Positions 24,964 through 34,944 of a DNA stretch of 64,000 bases are shown here, piece after piece; positions within the stretch are counted from its first letter, which is position 1, and every line of letters begins with the position of its first letter. A program made the position numbers and the translations under genes. Origin of the DNA: Salipiger pallidus (GTDB lineage Bacteria; Pseudomonadota; Alphaproteobacteria; Rhodobacterales; Rhodobacteraceae); the NCBI RefSeq assembly GCF_014643635.1, contig NZ_BMJV01000001.1, positions 874,925 through 938,924 of the forward strand, given 5' to 3'. The notes beneath the pieces are model-generated. The model searched no databases. It had not been told where the DNA came from and was given only the letters and a program-made list of their open reading frames with translations.

Positions 24964-27402
24964 TTAGCGCCCCCGCGGCTTTGCGCGCAGCGTGGGATCC
25001 GCTTCGCGCGGGTCTTCGGGCCATGGGTGGCGAGGGTATTGCGATTTCATGTCCTTGCGCACATCCGCGTAAGAGCCATCCCAGAAGCCTGGCAGGTCCA
25101 TGGTTGTCTGCACGGGACGCTGCGCCGGGGACAGCAACGTCACCCGGAGGGGGGTGCGGCCCACCGTAGGATGCGTGCGCTGGCCAAAGAGCTCCTGCAG
25201 GCGCAGGGCGATCTCGGGGTGGTCGCCCGAGTAGTCGATGGGGATCTCGCGGCCCAGCGGCGTGGTAAATCGGCCCGGCACCGCGGCGTCCAGCGCCTGC
25301 ATCTGGGTCCAGTCGAGCCGTGCGCGCAGAGCGGGCAGCGCGTCAAAGCGTTTCCAGTCTTCGGCAGACTTCACCCCTTGCAGGTAGGGCAGCAGCCAGT
25401 CCTCGAGCGTCTCGAGCAGCGCCTCGTCGGACATGTCGGGCAGGTCGAGCCCGCCCTCCCTCCCGATCGCCACGCGGGCGCGGAAACGGTTGGCGGCGTT
25501 TGCAAACGACAGTCCCAGATCGCGCACCCCGTCCAGCATGGCGCGAGCAATGGCCTCGGGCGGGGCGTCCTTCCACAGCCGGTCATCCAGCGCGATGGCC
25601 CCGAGCCGTTCCTGGCTGCGGGCCACGACCCGGCGGTCGCGGCGGGACCAGTCGCAGGTGTCCTGCCAGCCGATGCGGTCCGCGAAAAGCTCACGCAGCT
25701 CACCTTCGGCGACCTGCACCGCTTGCCGGATGCGGGCCTCGCGCGGGTTGCCGTCGGTGTCCGTAACCACGATCAGCCGAGCCGATGCCAGCGGATCCGC
25801 GTCGTCCAGCACCGCGCCCTTGCCGCCCGACAGCTGGTAGCGCGCCGCATCCCCCTTGCGGCGCAGGCCAATGCGGTCGGGATAGGCCAGCGCGGCAATG
25901 GCGGCGGGGCTCATTTGCGGCCCCTGCCCCGACCGCTTGCGTAGGCGCGCCGCCTCGGAGCGGATGCGCTCCAGGGGGGCTCGGTTTAGACCATAGGGCC
26001 GGGTGTCAGCAAAGCGGCGCGGATCGCGCAGCGCCTCGAGCCGCAACCCGAGGTCGACCGGAGCGCCCTTGAGCGGGTCCCGCTCTGACAGGAGCGCCGC
26101 GATCGGGGCGGCCTGCCCCCCCGCCAGCGTCAGCATGTGCGCAAGCCTCGGATGCAGCGGCAAGGCTGCCAACGCGCGCCCATGAGCGGTTATGAGGCCG
26201 GCCTCGTCCAGCGCACCCAGCATGCGCAGCAGTGCCTGCGCCTCGGCCCAGGCTCCGGGATTGGGCGGGGTCAGAAACGGCAGATCCGTCGGTGCCGCCC
26301 CCCAGAGCGCCAGTTCCAACACCAATGCCGCAAGGTCGGCGCTTTCGATTTCCGCCGGGGGGAAGGCCAGCATCGCGCCCTCCTCTCCCCTGGTCCAGAA
26401 CCGGTAGGCGGTGCCCTCGGCAACGCGGCCCGCGCGACCCGCACGCTGGGTGGCCTCGGCACGGGTCACCCGTTCCGTCACGAGCCGCGACATGCCCGAG
26501 CCGGGGTCGAAGCGGGCCCGTCGGGCGCGACCGCCGTCGATGACCACGCGAATGTCCTCGATGGTGAGCGAGGTCTCCGCGATGGAGGTGGCCAGCACCA
26601 GTTTGCGCCCTTGCGTTTCAGGACGGATGGCGGCGGCCTGCGCGGCGAACTCCATGGCACCGAACAGGGGGCGGATTTGCACATCCTTCGGCAGGCGGGA
26701 TTTGAGCAGGGATTCCGTGCGGCGGATCTCGCCCTCGCCGGGGAGGAAGGCCAGCATGCCGCCGGTGGTCTCGCAGGCCGCTTTCAGGATGAGATCGGCC
26801 ATCGCCTCCTCATAGCGGCGGGTTTTCGGCGTTGGCGCATCGAGCCAGCGGGTTTCCACCGGGAAGGCGCGGCCCTCGGAGGTGACCATGGGCGCCTCCA
26901 TCAGCTCCGCCACCGGGGCGGCGTCGAGCGTGGCGGACATGGCCAGCAGGATGAGGTCATCGCGCAGCGCGCCTGCGATCTCGAGGCAGAGCGCGAGGCC
27001 GAGGTCGGCGTTCAGGGACCGTTCATGGAATTCGTCGAAGATCACCGCGCCGATGCCCGAAAGTTCCGGGTCGGACTGGATCATCCGGGTGAGGATGCCC
27101 TCAGTGACCACCTCGATGCGGGTGGCCTTGCCCACCTTGGCCTCGCCGCGGATGCGGTAGCCCACCGTCTCGCCGGGGCGCTGGCCCAGCGTATCCGCCA
27201 TCCGCGAGGCGGCGGCGCGGGCGGCAAGGCGGCGCGGCTCGAGCATGAGGATGCGGCCATCGCACAGCCCTGCGTCAAGCATGGCCAGCGGCACACGGGT
27301 GGTCTTGCCCGCGCCCGGCGGGGCCTGCAATACGGCGCGGCCCTTCGCTCGAAGGGCGTTGATAAGATCCGGGAGGGCGTCGTCGATGGGAAGTCGGTCC
27401 AT
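24964..27402 (-). CDS. hrpB: ATP-dependent helicase HrpB
   Basis: An 812-residue DExH-box helicase of the HrpA/HrpB group. Walker A is APPGAGKTTRVPLAML, motif II is FDEFHERSLNADLG (DEFH), motif III AMSATLDA, and motif VI ATQRAGRAGRVAEG. The C-terminal HrpB-specific domain (LTLLSPAQRPVQTTMDLPGFWDGSY and DMKSQYPRHPWPEDP-type text) distinguishes it from HrpA and other DEAH proteins. Its RNA or DNA substrate is unknown in any species. The start matches the conserved MDRLPIDDALPDL. Same strand as meaB and gnd, with independent spacing. Confidence 0.96.
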   Translation of the reverse strand: MDRLPIDDALPDLINALRAKGRAVLQAPPGAGKTTRVPLAMLDAGLCDGRILMLEPRRLAARAAASRMADTLGQRPGETVGYRIRGEAKVGKATRIEVVTEGILTRMIQSDPELSGIGAVIFDEFHERSLNADLGLALCLEIAGALRDDLILLAMSATLDAAPVAELMEAPMVTSEGRAFPVETRWLDAPTPKTRRYEEAMADLILKAACETTGGMLAFLPGEGEIRRTESLLKSRLPKDVQIRPLFGAMEFAAQAAAIRPETQGRKLVLATSIAETSLTIEDIRVVIDGGRARRARFDPGSGMSRLVTERVTRAEATQRAGRAGRVAEGTAYRFWTRGEEGAMLAFPPAEIESADLAALVLELALWGAAPTDLPFLTPPNPGAWAEAQALLRMLGALDEAGLITAHGRALAALPLHPRLAHMLTLAGGQAAPIAALLSERDPLKGAPVDLGLRLEALRDPRRFADTRPYGLNRAPLERIRSEAARLRKRSGQGPQMSPAAIAALAYPDRIGLRRKGDAARYQLSGGKGAVLDDADPLASARLIVVTDTDGNPREARIRQAVQVAEGELRELFADRIGWQDTCDWSRRDRRVVARSQERLGAIALDDRLWKDAPPEAIARAMLDGVRDLGLSFANAANRFRARVAIGREGGLDLPDMSDEALLETLEDWLLPYLQGVKSAEDWKRFDALPALRARLDWTQMQALDAAVPGRFTTPLGREIPIDYSGDHPEIALRLQELFGQRTHPTVGRTPLRVTLLSPAQRPVQTTMDLPGFWDGSYADVRKDMKSQYPRHPWPEDPREADPTLRAKPRGR

Positions 27403-27423
27403 GGCGACGGTTATGCGCCATGC

Positions 27424-27454
27424 AAAAAGCGGCGTCGAGTCGCCCCAACGCCGC
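27424..27454 (-). terminator. gnd intrinsic terminator
   Basis: On the minus strand GCGGCGT, a 12-nt loop, ACGCCGC, then TTTTTGC. It lies between the gnd stop and the hrpB start. Confidence 0.7.
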
Positions 27455-27517
27455 CTTGTCTCATGTCTGGCAGGCCAGCCCCTGAAGATCAGGCGCTTTG
27501 CCGCAGGTCAGGCCTGC

Positions 27518-28924
27518 TCAGTCCCACCACGGGCCGTGGCGCGCGTCCTTGCCGTCCACCCGGTCGAAGCCGTGGTAGCCGAAGAAATCGCGCTGCGCCT
27601 GGATCACGTTGGCGGTGCCCGACGGCTGGCGCATGGTGTCCCAGAAGCCAAGGGCGGCGCTCAGCACCGGCAGAGGGTAGCCCGCGGTCACGGCGGCTGC
27701 GACGACGCGGCGCAGGGCCGGGATGCCGACGGCGAAGACATCCGCAAAGGCCGGCGCAAGGAACAGCCGGTCCGCCGCGATGCCCTCGTGGAAGGCGGTG
27801 GCGATGTCGCCCAACATCTTGGCTCGGATGATGCAACCGGCGCGCCATGTTTCGGCAATGGCGGCGTGGTCGAGCGACCAGTCGTATTCCTTCGACGCGG
27901 CCTCGAGAATGCGGAAGCCCTGCGCGTACTCGATGACCCGGGCGGCCAGCAGCGCGGCCTCAAGATCATCGGGCTCCACGGCAAGGTTCAGGCGGGCGCT
28001 GCCAAAGGCGGCGCCGGTGGCCTCGCGCAGGGGCTTTTCGGACGACCATGCACGCGCTGCAACGGCGCCTTCGATCATGGTGGCCGACTGGCCAAGGGTC
28101 ACCGCCTCGATCGCGGTCCAGCGACCCGTGCCCTTCTGTCCGGCCTTGTCGAGGATCGCATCGACCATGGGGCCGGACCCGTGCGGATCGGCGTAGCGCA
28201 GCACTTCGGCGGTGATTTCCACGAGGTAGGACCCCAGCGCGCCGTCGTTCCAGTGCTCGAGCACGTCGGCCACCTTCTCGGCGGACATGCCGAGGCCGCC
28301 GCGGAGCAGATCGGTGGTTTCCGCGATCATCTGCATGTCGGCATATTCGATGCCGTTGTGCACGGTCTTGACGAAATGGCCTGCCCCATCGGGCCCCAGT
28401 CGCGCCACGCAGGGCGCATCGCCAAAGCGGGCTGCAATGGGTTCGAGGATCGGCTTAAGGCCGTCCCAGCTGGCCTGTGCGCCGCCGAACATCATGGACG
28501 GCCCCTTGCGCGCACCGGCTTCACCGCCCGACACGCCGAGGCCAACGAAGTTCAGGCCATGTTCCGCGAGCTGCACGGCGCGGCGGCGGGTGTCGTGGAA
28601 ATCGGCGTTGCCCGCGTCGATCACCGTGTCACCTTCGTCGAGCATGGGGATCACCTGGCCAAGCATCTCGTCGATGGGGCCGGTCGAGGGAATCATCGCC
28701 AGCAACAGGCGCGGGCGCGGCAGCGCCTGCACGAGGGCGGCAAGATCCGGGGCAGTGGTTACACGATCCGTAAGGCCGTCCGCTTCGGCGCGGGGCACGA
28801 AGGCCTCGATCAGGTCGGGCGTCACGTTCGAGACCGCAATGTCGATCCCCTTTTCCGCCATGTTGAGCGCGAGGGCCGAGCCCATGGTGCCAAGCCCGTA
28901 TACCCCGATCTTCGGATCAGCCAT
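27518..28924 (-). CDS. gnd: 6-phosphogluconate dehydrogenase (decarboxylating)
   Basis: Oxidises 6-phosphogluconate to ribulose 5-phosphate with NADP in the pentose phosphate pathway. The 468-residue length is the long form. N-terminal Rossmann motif is GVYGLGTMGSALALNMAEKG. The family signature VSGGEAGARKGPSMMFGG and the catalytic Lys region HFVKTVHNGIEYADMQ are present, and the C-terminal SALGFWDTMRQPS is also typical. Cytoplasmic dimer. Ends ahead of its own terminator; upstream is a repeat-rich gap before argF. Confidence 0.96.
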   Translation of the reverse strand: MADPKIGVYGLGTMGSALALNMAEKGIDIAVSNVTPDLIEAFVPRAEADGLTDRVTTAPDLAALVQALPRPRLLLAMIPSTGPIDEMLGQVIPMLDEGDTVIDAGNADFHDTRRRAVQLAEHGLNFVGLGVSGGEAGARKGPSMMFGGAQASWDGLKPILEPIAARFGDAPCVARLGPDGAGHFVKTVHNGIEYADMQMIAETTDLLRGGLGMSAEKVADVLEHWNDGALGSYLVEITAEVLRYADPHGSGPMVDAILDKAGQKGTGRWTAIEAVTLGQSATMIEGAVAARAWSSEKPLREATGAAFGSARLNLAVEPDDLEAALLAARVIEYAQGFRILEAASKEYDWSLDHAAIAETWRAGCIIRAKMLGDIATAFHEGIAADRLFLAPAFADVFAVGIPALRRVVAAAVTAGYPLPVLSAALGFWDTMRQPSGTANVIQAQRDFFGYHGFDRVDGKDARHGPWWD

Positions 28925-29129
28925 TTTCGTCTCCTAACTGCGTCGGGAGGCTACTTAACAGGAATGTTGGCGATAACAATGCCCTCTCGCGCAGAGCTGA
29001 TGTGCGCGGCTCCGGCCAATCCGCGACGGTCTGATCCGTGCCCCCGTCGGGCGGCAGGGCCAGAAGATAAGGGGGCGACCGTGATGGTCGCCCCATATGG
29101 TTCGAGACTTTGAGTGCCTATCCCACACA
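28925..29129. other. gnd upstream region
   Basis: This stretch between the gnd start and the outermost 27-bp unit holds no recognisable gene. It must contain the gnd promoter, which I could not place with confidence. Confidence 0.5.
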
Positions 29130-29291
29130 GGTTTCGGTGAGGGCTTTCCGTCTTCGTGCATCATGCGATGACTTCAGCCGAAGCGTTTGCCCCAGAGCCT
29201 TCAGCTCATGCGTTTCTGGCGGGGCCTTCAGCCCGAACGTCTCTGGCGGGGCCTTCAGCCCGAACGTCTCTGGCGGGGCCTTCAGCCCTCG
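29130..29291. repeat. 27-bp tandem repeat overlapping the end of argF
   Basis: Three nearly identical 27-bp units (29211-29237, 29238-29264, 29265-29291) share the core CTGGCGGGGCCTTCAGCC. A fourth, diverged copy lies at 29184-29210, and two weaker ones lie further out at 29157-29183 and 29130-29156. The unit nearest argF contains the argF stop codon. On the minus strand, in a frame other than argF, the units read as LKAPPETFG nonapeptides that decay outward (LKAPPETHE, LKALGQTLR, LKSSHDARR). Confidence 0.9.
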
Positions 29292-30208
29292 ACACACCAT
29301 TTCATGATGGCCTTCTGGGCGTGCAAGCGGTTCTCGGCCTCGTCCCAGATGACCGATTGCGGCCCGTCCATGATCTCGGAGGTCACCTCTTCGCCGCGGT
29401 GGGCGGGCAGGCAGTGCATGAAGAGCGCATCCTTGCCCGCCGCCTCCATGAGCTTTTCATTGACCTGGTAGGGGCGCAGCATGTTGTGGCGCCGTTCCTT
29501 GGCCGATTGCGCGTCATGCATCGACACCCATGTGTCGGCGACGATGAGATCCGCGCCCTCGACCGCCTTGAACGGGTCACGCTCGATGGTCACGGTGCTG
29601 CCCGCGTTGCGGGCGAGGCCGACGAACTCCATCTCGGGGTCGAGCTGGACCGGACCGGTGAAGGTAAAGTCGAAGCCGAACTGCCCAGCCGCGTGCAGGA
29701 AGGACGAGCACACGTTGTTGCCGTCGCCGCACCACACGACCTTCTTGCCGGCGATCGGGCCGCGGTGTTCCTCGAAGGTGAGGATATCGGCCATGATCTG
29801 GCAGGGGTGAGTGCGGTCGGTCAGGCCATTGATGACCGGCACCGTGGCGTATTCCGCCATCTCGGTCAGCACCGCCTCGTCAAAGGTGCGGATCATGATC
29901 ATGTCCACGAAACGCGACAGCACGCGGGCGGTGTCGGCGATGGTCTCGCCATGGCCTAGCTGCATGTCCGAGCCCGACAGCACCATGGTCTGGCCACCCA
30001 TCTGGCGTACGCCCACGTCAAAGCTGACGCGGGTCCGGGTCGAGGGCTTTTCGAAGATCAGCGCGACCATGCGGTCCTTGAGCGGCAGATCCGCGTCGGG
30101 CGACGCCTTGGGACGGCCGTTGCGGGCATCCTTGATCTGCTTCGCGGTGTCGATGATCTGCCGGAGCTCGGATTTGTCCGTTTTGTGGATGTCGAGGAAA
30201 TGCTTCAT
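29282..30208 (-). CDS. argF: ornithine carbamoyltransferase
   Basis: Forms citrulline from ornithine and carbamoyl phosphate in arginine synthesis. The 308-residue protein has the carbamoyl-phosphate motif [15 protein letters not shown] (STRTR), the [10 protein letters not shown] loop, and the ornithine-site Cys in [12 protein letters not shown]. Located 97 bp downstream of argD on the same strand, an arrangement common in alphaproteobacteria, so likely one transcript. The normal C-terminus [10 protein letters not shown] ends inside the first unit of a tandem repeat. Confidence 0.97.
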   Translation of the reverse strand: MKHFLDIHKTDKSELRQIIDTAKQIKDARNGRPKASPDADLPLKDRMVALIFEKPSTRTRVSFDVGVRQMGGQTMVLSGSDMQLGHGETIADTARVLSRFVDMIMIRTFDEAVLTEMAEYATVPVINGLTDRTHPCQIMADILTFEEHRGPIAGKKVVWCGDGNNVCSSFLHAAGQFGFDFTFTGPVQLDPEMEFVGLARNAGSTVTIERDPFKAVEGADLIVADTWVSMHDAQSAKERRHNMLRPYQVNEKLMEAAGKDALFMHCLPAHRGEEVTSEIMDGPQSVIWDEAENRLHAQKAIMKWCVEG

Positions 30209-30229
30209 GTGTCTATGCTTCTTGGCGGC

Positions 30230-30300
30230 CGGGGCGGTGGGGGCGCTGCCCCCGTCTCCTGCGGAGCCTCCCCCGGCGTATTTGGAAAGAGAAGAAGGGT
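30230..30300. repeat. interspersed palindromic element in the argD-argF gap
   Basis: GGGGGCGCTGCCCCC is a palindrome followed by CCTCCCCCGGCGTATTTGG and AAAGAGAAGAAG. The GCGTATTTGG and AGAGAAGAAG cores recur at 56031-56053 and, inverted, at 56091-56113. This fits a family of short intergenic repeats typical of Rhodobacteraceae genomes. Confidence 0.7.
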
Positions 30301-30305
30301 GCGGG

Positions 30306-31481
30306 TCACGCCTTTTCGATGGCGGTGGCGGCGGCGTCGAGGCGGGTCACCGCCTCGGCGATCTCGTCATCGCTGATGATGAGCGGGGGCAGCAGGCGCA
30401 CCACGTTGTCGGCGGCGGGCACGGTGGCGACAAGAGCGTCATGGCCGGCCTTCACGAAATCGCCGGGGGCACATTTCGTCTTGAGCCCCAGCATCAGGCC
30501 GACGCCGCGCACTTCCTCGAAGACGTCTGGGTGGCTGGCAACAAGGCCCTCGAGCTTCTGGCGCAGCAGGCCCGCCTTGCGGTTCACCTCGGCGAGGAAT
30601 TCGGGGGCTGCGACGTGGTCCATGACGGTGCAGCCCACGGCGCAGCCCAGCGGGTTGCCGCCATAGGTCGAGCCGTGGCTGCCTGCGGTCATGCCGCTTG
30701 CGGCCTCTTCGGTGGCAAGCACCGCGCCCAGGGGGAAGCCGCCGCCGATGCCCTTGGCAACCATCATGATGTCCGGTGTGACCCCGGCCCATTCATGGGC
30801 AAAGAGCTTGCCGGTCCGGCCGACGCCGCATTGCACCTCGTCGAGGATCAGCAGCACGCTCTTGTCATCGCAAAGCTGCCGCAGCGCTTGCAGGTCGGCG
30901 TCGGGCATGGGGCGGATGCCGCCTTCGCCCTGCACCGGTTCGATGATGATGGCGGCGGTATTGTCGTCGATGGCCGCCTCGAGCGCTTCGAGATCACCCC
31001 AGCCGAGGTGCTTGAAACCCGGCAGCAGCGGGCCGAAGCCCTTTGTCATCTTCTCTGACCCGGCGGCGGCGATGCCCGCGGCGGAACGGCCGTGGAAGCT
31101 GCCGGTGAAGGCGATGATGTCGGTCTTGTCGGGCTGACCTTTCTCATACCAGTACTTGCGCGCCATCTTGACGGCGAGCTCGCACGCTTCGGTGCCGGAG
31201 TTGGTGAAGAACACCGTGTCGGCAAAGGTCGCATCAACCAGCTTGTCGGCCAGCGCCTGCTGCTGCGGGATCTCGTAGAGGTTGGAGGTGTGCCACAGCT
31301 TGCCCGCCTGCTCGGTCAGGGCCGCCACCAGCGCCGGGTGGGCGTGGCCGAGCGCGTTCACCGCGATGCCGCTGGCAAGATCGAGGAATCGGCGGCCGTC
31401 TTCCTCCACGAGCCATGTGCCTTCGCCCTTCGCGAAACGAAGGGGGGCGCGGGAATAGGTCGGCAGGACGGACGGGATCAT
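30306..31481 (-). CDS. argD: acetylornithine aminotransferase
   Basis: Class III PLP aminotransferase acting on N-acetylglutamate semialdehyde, and often also succinyl-diaminopimelate synthesis. The 391-residue protein has [48 protein letters not shown] and the PLP lysine in [16 protein letters not shown] chose the start [14 protein letters not shown] because AGGAG lies 8 nt upstream and family members begin this way; an upstream Met 18 codons earlier adds unlike sequence. First gene of the argD-argF pair. Confidence 0.94.
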   Translation of the reverse strand: MIPSVLPTYSRAPLRFAKGEGTWLVEEDGRRFLDLASGIAVNALGHAHPALVAALTEQAGKLWHTSNLYEIPQQQALADKLVDATFADTVFFTNSGTEACELAVKMARKYWYEKGQPDKTDIIAFTGSFHGRSAAGIAAAGSEKMTKGFGPLLPGFKHLGWGDLEALEAAIDDNTAAIIIEPVQGEGGIRPMPDADLQALRQLCDDKSVLLILDEVQCGVGRTGKLFAHEWAGVTPDIMMVAKGIGGGFPLGAVLATEEAASGMTAGSHGSTYGGNPLGCAVGCTVMDHVAAPEFLAEVNRKAGLLRQKLEGLVASHPDVFEEVRGVGLMLGLKTKCAPGDFVKAGHDALVATVPAADNVVRLLPPLIISDDEIAEAVTRLDAAATAIEKA

Positions 31482-31909
31482 GCGAGATCTCCTCGTGGAA
31501 ATGAGGCCCGATTGGTGCCAAGCACCGGGGGGCAAGTCAAGTTGTGCGGGATGGATATGGCGCAGAGCGGAGGGGCGCGCCCCTCGAAGGGCACGCGGGA
31601 AGAGCGTTCAGGCTCGTCGGATGAGGCTCGCTTGCGTCATGGAGCCGCTCATAGCGCGGTTCGGACGCGGCGTGAAGGGGGATTGTGCGCCCCTGCCCCC
31701 GATGCGCGTGGGGTGCGGCGACAGGATCAGGCACCCCCCAGTATCGCGTGGCGCTTTTCGGGCGCACTCATGTCAGCGGGGCTGGCGTCGTGGGGGCCGA
31801 CCTCGGGCCGAGGGGGGCATCACCCGTCAGCGCGCCGTATCAGTGCTCCCGTGAAAGACGGACGATGTCGGGCAGCCCGCTCCCGATCCAGCCTGACAGG
31901 AAACTAACC
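31482..31909. other. gene-free stretch upstream of argD
   Basis: About 430 bp between the argD start and the MFS gene stop. Open frames exist on both strands because of high GC, but none has a ribosome-binding site or family-like protein. The region should contain the argD promoter; I see no convincing operator. Confidence 0.55.
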
Positions 31910-33205
31910 TCAGGTCGGCTGCGGGTCTTCGCCCTGCTCCGATTGCTCGGCCTGTTCGGCAGCCCATGCGCCTGCCGCCTCGACTGCTACCGGCGAAGCG
32001 CCGGGCACGACGCCGAGATAGCTTTCGGTTTCCGTCGGGGTCGCGCCGCCCCGGGCAATGCGCCACAGGCCGTAGCCGACGATGATGCCGAAGGTCACCG
32101 ACAGCACGATCCAGAAGGTCCATGCCCCCAGATGCTGCATGAACCAGCCAGTCAGGAGCGGGCCGATGATCGCGCCGAGGCCGAAGGTAAAGACAAGCCC
32201 GCCCGATGCGGCGGGCATCTGGTCCGTGGTGAGGTAGTCGTTGGTGTAGGCCAGGAACAGCGCGTAGAGCGGTGTGGTCACCCCGCCCGCAAGGAAGGCC
32301 CCGGCCATGACCACACGCAGGTCGTCGCCGCCGAGGAACCCGAGCACCCCTGCAGCGGCACCGGCGAGCGCCAACCCGACGATCATCACCCGCCGGTCGC
32401 AGCGGTCCGAGAGCCACCCGATCGGGTACTGGAACAGCAGCGCCCCGGCAAAGAGCATCGCCACGAACAGCGCAACCTGGTCCGTGGTCATTCCGGTCTG
32501 GGTGCCGAAGACCGCGCCCATGCCGCTTTGGGTGGCATAGGCACTGCCCAGCAGGAAGATGCCAACGGTGCTGAGCCGGGCGTAGGAAAACAGTTCGCGC
32601 AGGGACATGGGCCGGATCACGGCGGCGGCGGGCACCGGCGTCACCGACAGCAGGATCGGCGCAAAGGAAATCGACACCAGGATCGACGCCCCGATGAACA
32701 GCGTCGCATCAGCGGCGTCTCCGAAGGTCAGCAGCCCCTGCGCGCCGATGATGCCCAGCGTCTGCGCGATCATGTAGGCGGACAGGATCTTGCCCCGGGT
32801 TTCGTTGGTGGCCGCATCGTTGAGCCAGCTTTCCGCGGTGACGTAGACGCCGGACATGCAGAACCCCAGCATCAGACGCAGCACGGTCCAGGCCCAGGGC
32901 TCGGCGATCAGCGGGTAGGCGATGAGGCCGGCGGACATGAAGCTGCCCAGCGCCGCGAAGACCCGCACGTGCCCCACCCGGCGGATCATCCGGGGCGCCA
33001 TTTGCGCGCCAGTGAGGAAGCCGACGAAATAGCCCGAGGTGATGATGGCAAGCGCGGTGGTCGAGAAGCCCTCAACGTCGCCGCGCAGGCCGATAAGGGT
33101 GAAGTGCATGCCGTTGCCCAGCATGATGAACACCACGCCGACAAGCAGCGCCCAGACGGCGGACAGGACCTGGATCATATGGGCGGACGCTCCCGAGGAT
33201 GGCAT
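31910..33205 (-). CDS. MFS transporter (YcaD-like)
   Basis: A 431-residue inner-membrane protein with 12 predicted helices, for example IQVLSAVWALLVGVVFIMLG and LAIITSGYFVGFLTGAQMAP. The loop 2-3 motif GAQMAPRMIRRVGHVRVF is a version of the MFS signature. AESWLNDAATNETRGKILSAYM is characteristic of the YcaD-like subgroup. The last 40 residues are Ala/Glu/Gln-rich and cytoplasmic. An alternative start 9 codons in (MIQVLSAVW) is possible, since neither Met has a strong ribosome-binding site. Substrate unknown. Confidence 0.87.
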   Translation of the reverse strand: MPSSGASAHMIQVLSAVWALLVGVVFIMLGNGMHFTLIGLRGDVEGFSTTALAIITSGYFVGFLTGAQMAPRMIRRVGHVRVFAALGSFMSAGLIAYPLIAEPWAWTVLRLMLGFCMSGVYVTAESWLNDAATNETRGKILSAYMIAQTLGIIGAQGLLTFGDAADATLFIGASILVSISFAPILLSVTPVPAAAVIRPMSLRELFSYARLSTVGIFLLGSAYATQSGMGAVFGTQTGMTTDQVALFVAMLFAGALLFQYPIGWLSDRCDRRVMIVGLALAGAAAGVLGFLGGDDLRVVMAGAFLAGGVTTPLYALFLAYTNDYLTTDQMPAASGGLVFTFGLGAIIGPLLTGWFMQHLGAWTFWIVLSVTFGIIVGYGLWRIARGGATPTETESYLGVVPGASPVAVEAAGAWAAEQAEQSEQGEDPQPT

Positions 33206-33923
33206 GAAAAGGAGGTCAAGAGACGGTCGGCACAGGAAGCAGGGGCGCGGCCAGCGCCGGGTCGCTCCGGGACAATGCCCCCTCGCACAGGCGCGCGGTT
33301 GGGGCAGGTCTGCCAGCGCCGGAAACTTGTCCGTTTGCGACCGACTGCGCCTTGTCTCGGGGCGTGGGCCCTAAAGATTTTGCGAAGCCGAACGGCACGT
33401 CGCACCCGGACCCGTTCAGGGCCTGCCCTGAGCGGTTTTCAGGGGTCAGATCCCAAGCCATGCCGCCGACCGCGCTGGCGCCAAGGTTTGGCAGGCCGCT
33501 GCAAACCGTATGGGACTCCGGGGGGCGGATTTCGCCGGCATGGTCACGCCTTGCCAGTGCAGAAGACAGGCTGCACCACCGGCTCAAACCAAAGTGCGCT
33601 ATTGAGGACCTGACCGCCCCCCTGTTGGAGGTTTTGTGCAGCCTGTTGGTGCCATGGCAGCCTCGGCGGTCCACGCCCGCCGGCACGGCAAGGGCGACTA
33701 CCGGCGGGCAAGGCACCGGCAGGCAGCACGGATAACACCGGCAGGCCAGGCACCGGTTGCCAACATACCCGCAAACGGGAATGCCGCAGGCGGACACACT
33801 TCCAAGAGAGTGCAAGCGGATCAAGGGCCCGCCGGGGGCAACGCCCTCTGCGACCGCAAAAACAGGTGCCGCCCGCAAGCCAGGCCGCAGGACAAGCAGC
33901 CTGGCCTGTGCCTGCAACAGACC
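33206..33923. other. gene-free stretch between MFS and truA genes
   Basis: About 720 bp with no gene I can support. A 233-residue open frame on the minus strand (33216-33917) is Cys/Pro/Arg-rich with no domain and no ribosome-binding site. ACCGGCAGGC occurs twice (around 33714 and 33738). It could be a decayed gene or a long 3' region of truA; nothing is recognisable. Confidence 0.5.
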
Positions 33924-34691
33924 TCAGGCGAAGGGGTCGTCCGGGTAGCCCACACCCATCAGGTAAAGCCCGTCCGGCGGGCAGACCGGCCCGCAGGCGG
34001 CACGGTCCCGTGCGGCCAGCGCCTCGGCCACGCGGGATGGCTCCCACGCCCCCGTCCCCACCCGTTCGAGCGTCCCGACGATGGACCGCACCTGGTTGTG
34101 CAGGAAGCTTCTGGCGCGCAGGTGGAACCGGATCTCGGGGCCGGCGTAGGCGTCGACCTCCTCGATGCGGATCTCGTCCATGGTCTTCACCGGCGACTTC
34201 GCCTGGCACATGGTCGACCGGAAGGTGGTGAAGTCATGCAGACCCACGAGATGCACCGCCGCCTCGCGCATGGCATCTGCATCAAGCGGGTTCATCACCC
34301 GCCAGACCTGCCCGCGCTCCATGGTGCAGGGGGCGCGGCGGGCAAGCACGCGGTACAGATACCGCCGCTCCATCGCCGAAAACCGCGCATGCCAGTCGTC
34401 CGATACCCGCTCACAGGCGCGAATCGCCACCGGGGCGGGCTTCAGGTGATGGTTGAGCGCTTCGGACAGGCGGAACGGATCCCAATCCTTTTCCATGTCG
34501 CAATGGGCCACCTGCCCGCGCCCATGAACACCGGCATCGGTGCGCCCGGCGGCGGCGATGGTATGCTCGCGCCGCTCCAGTTTCGACAGGGCGGACTCTA
34601 TGGCCCCCTGCACCGACGGCTGGTCGGCCTGGCGCTGCCACCCGGCGAAGGGGCCGCCGTCATATTCCACGAGAAGAGCGTATCTTGGCAT
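33924..34691 (-). CDS. truA: tRNA pseudouridine(38-40) synthase
   Basis: Makes pseudouridine at positions 38-40 of the tRNA anticodon arm. The 255-residue protein begins [20 protein letters not shown] and has the catalytic Asp in [35 protein letters not shown] and [14 protein letters not shown] are further conserved blocks. Divergent from the Nudix gene across 253 bp. Confidence 0.96.
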   Translation of the reverse strand: MPRYALLVEYDGGPFAGWQRQADQPSVQGAIESALSKLERREHTIAAAGRTDAGVHGRGQVAHCDMEKDWDPFRLSEALNHHLKPAPVAIRACERVSDDWHARFSAMERRYLYRVLARRAPCTMERGQVWRVMNPLDADAMREAAVHLVGLHDFTTFRSTMCQAKSPVKTMDEIRIEEVDAYAGPEIRFHLRARSFLHNQVRSIVGTLERVGTGAWEPSRVAEALAARDRAACGPVCPPDGLYLMGVGYPDDPFA

Positions 34692-34944
34692 GGTCTTGCC
34701 TTAGCCAATGGTGTCCGCCTGAGCAATGCCCAGCCGCCTCTTCGAGGCAGCACAGGCGGGGCATCTGGCAGGGTTCGGGCGGCCTTGCACAGGCCCCTGT
34801 TCATAGCGGCATCAGCGCCCGAAGCGCCGGAGCACCCCTGACGGAGTGATGCCGTTACGCGGCAACCGGGACAGCGCGGGGTTGCCTTGTTGAGTTTTTG
34901 TCGCATCTTCGTTACATGACCGCGTCAACCCCGACCTTCTCCCG

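Noticed and set aside
29130-29291. CRISPR array
   Set aside because: The 27-bp units are directly adjacent without unique spacers. The same holds for the 9-bp and 6-bp tracts elsewhere.
29118-29300. Minus-strand 60-codon frame with LKAPPETFG repeats, as a real small protein gene
   Set aside because: It begins inside argF and has no ribosome-binding site. The repeat is better described as DNA-level duplication, although translation is not excluded.
33216-33917. 233-codon minus-strand frame between the MFS and truA genes
   Set aside because: Cys/Pro/Arg-rich, no ribosome-binding site, no domain, and codon-position GC looks random.
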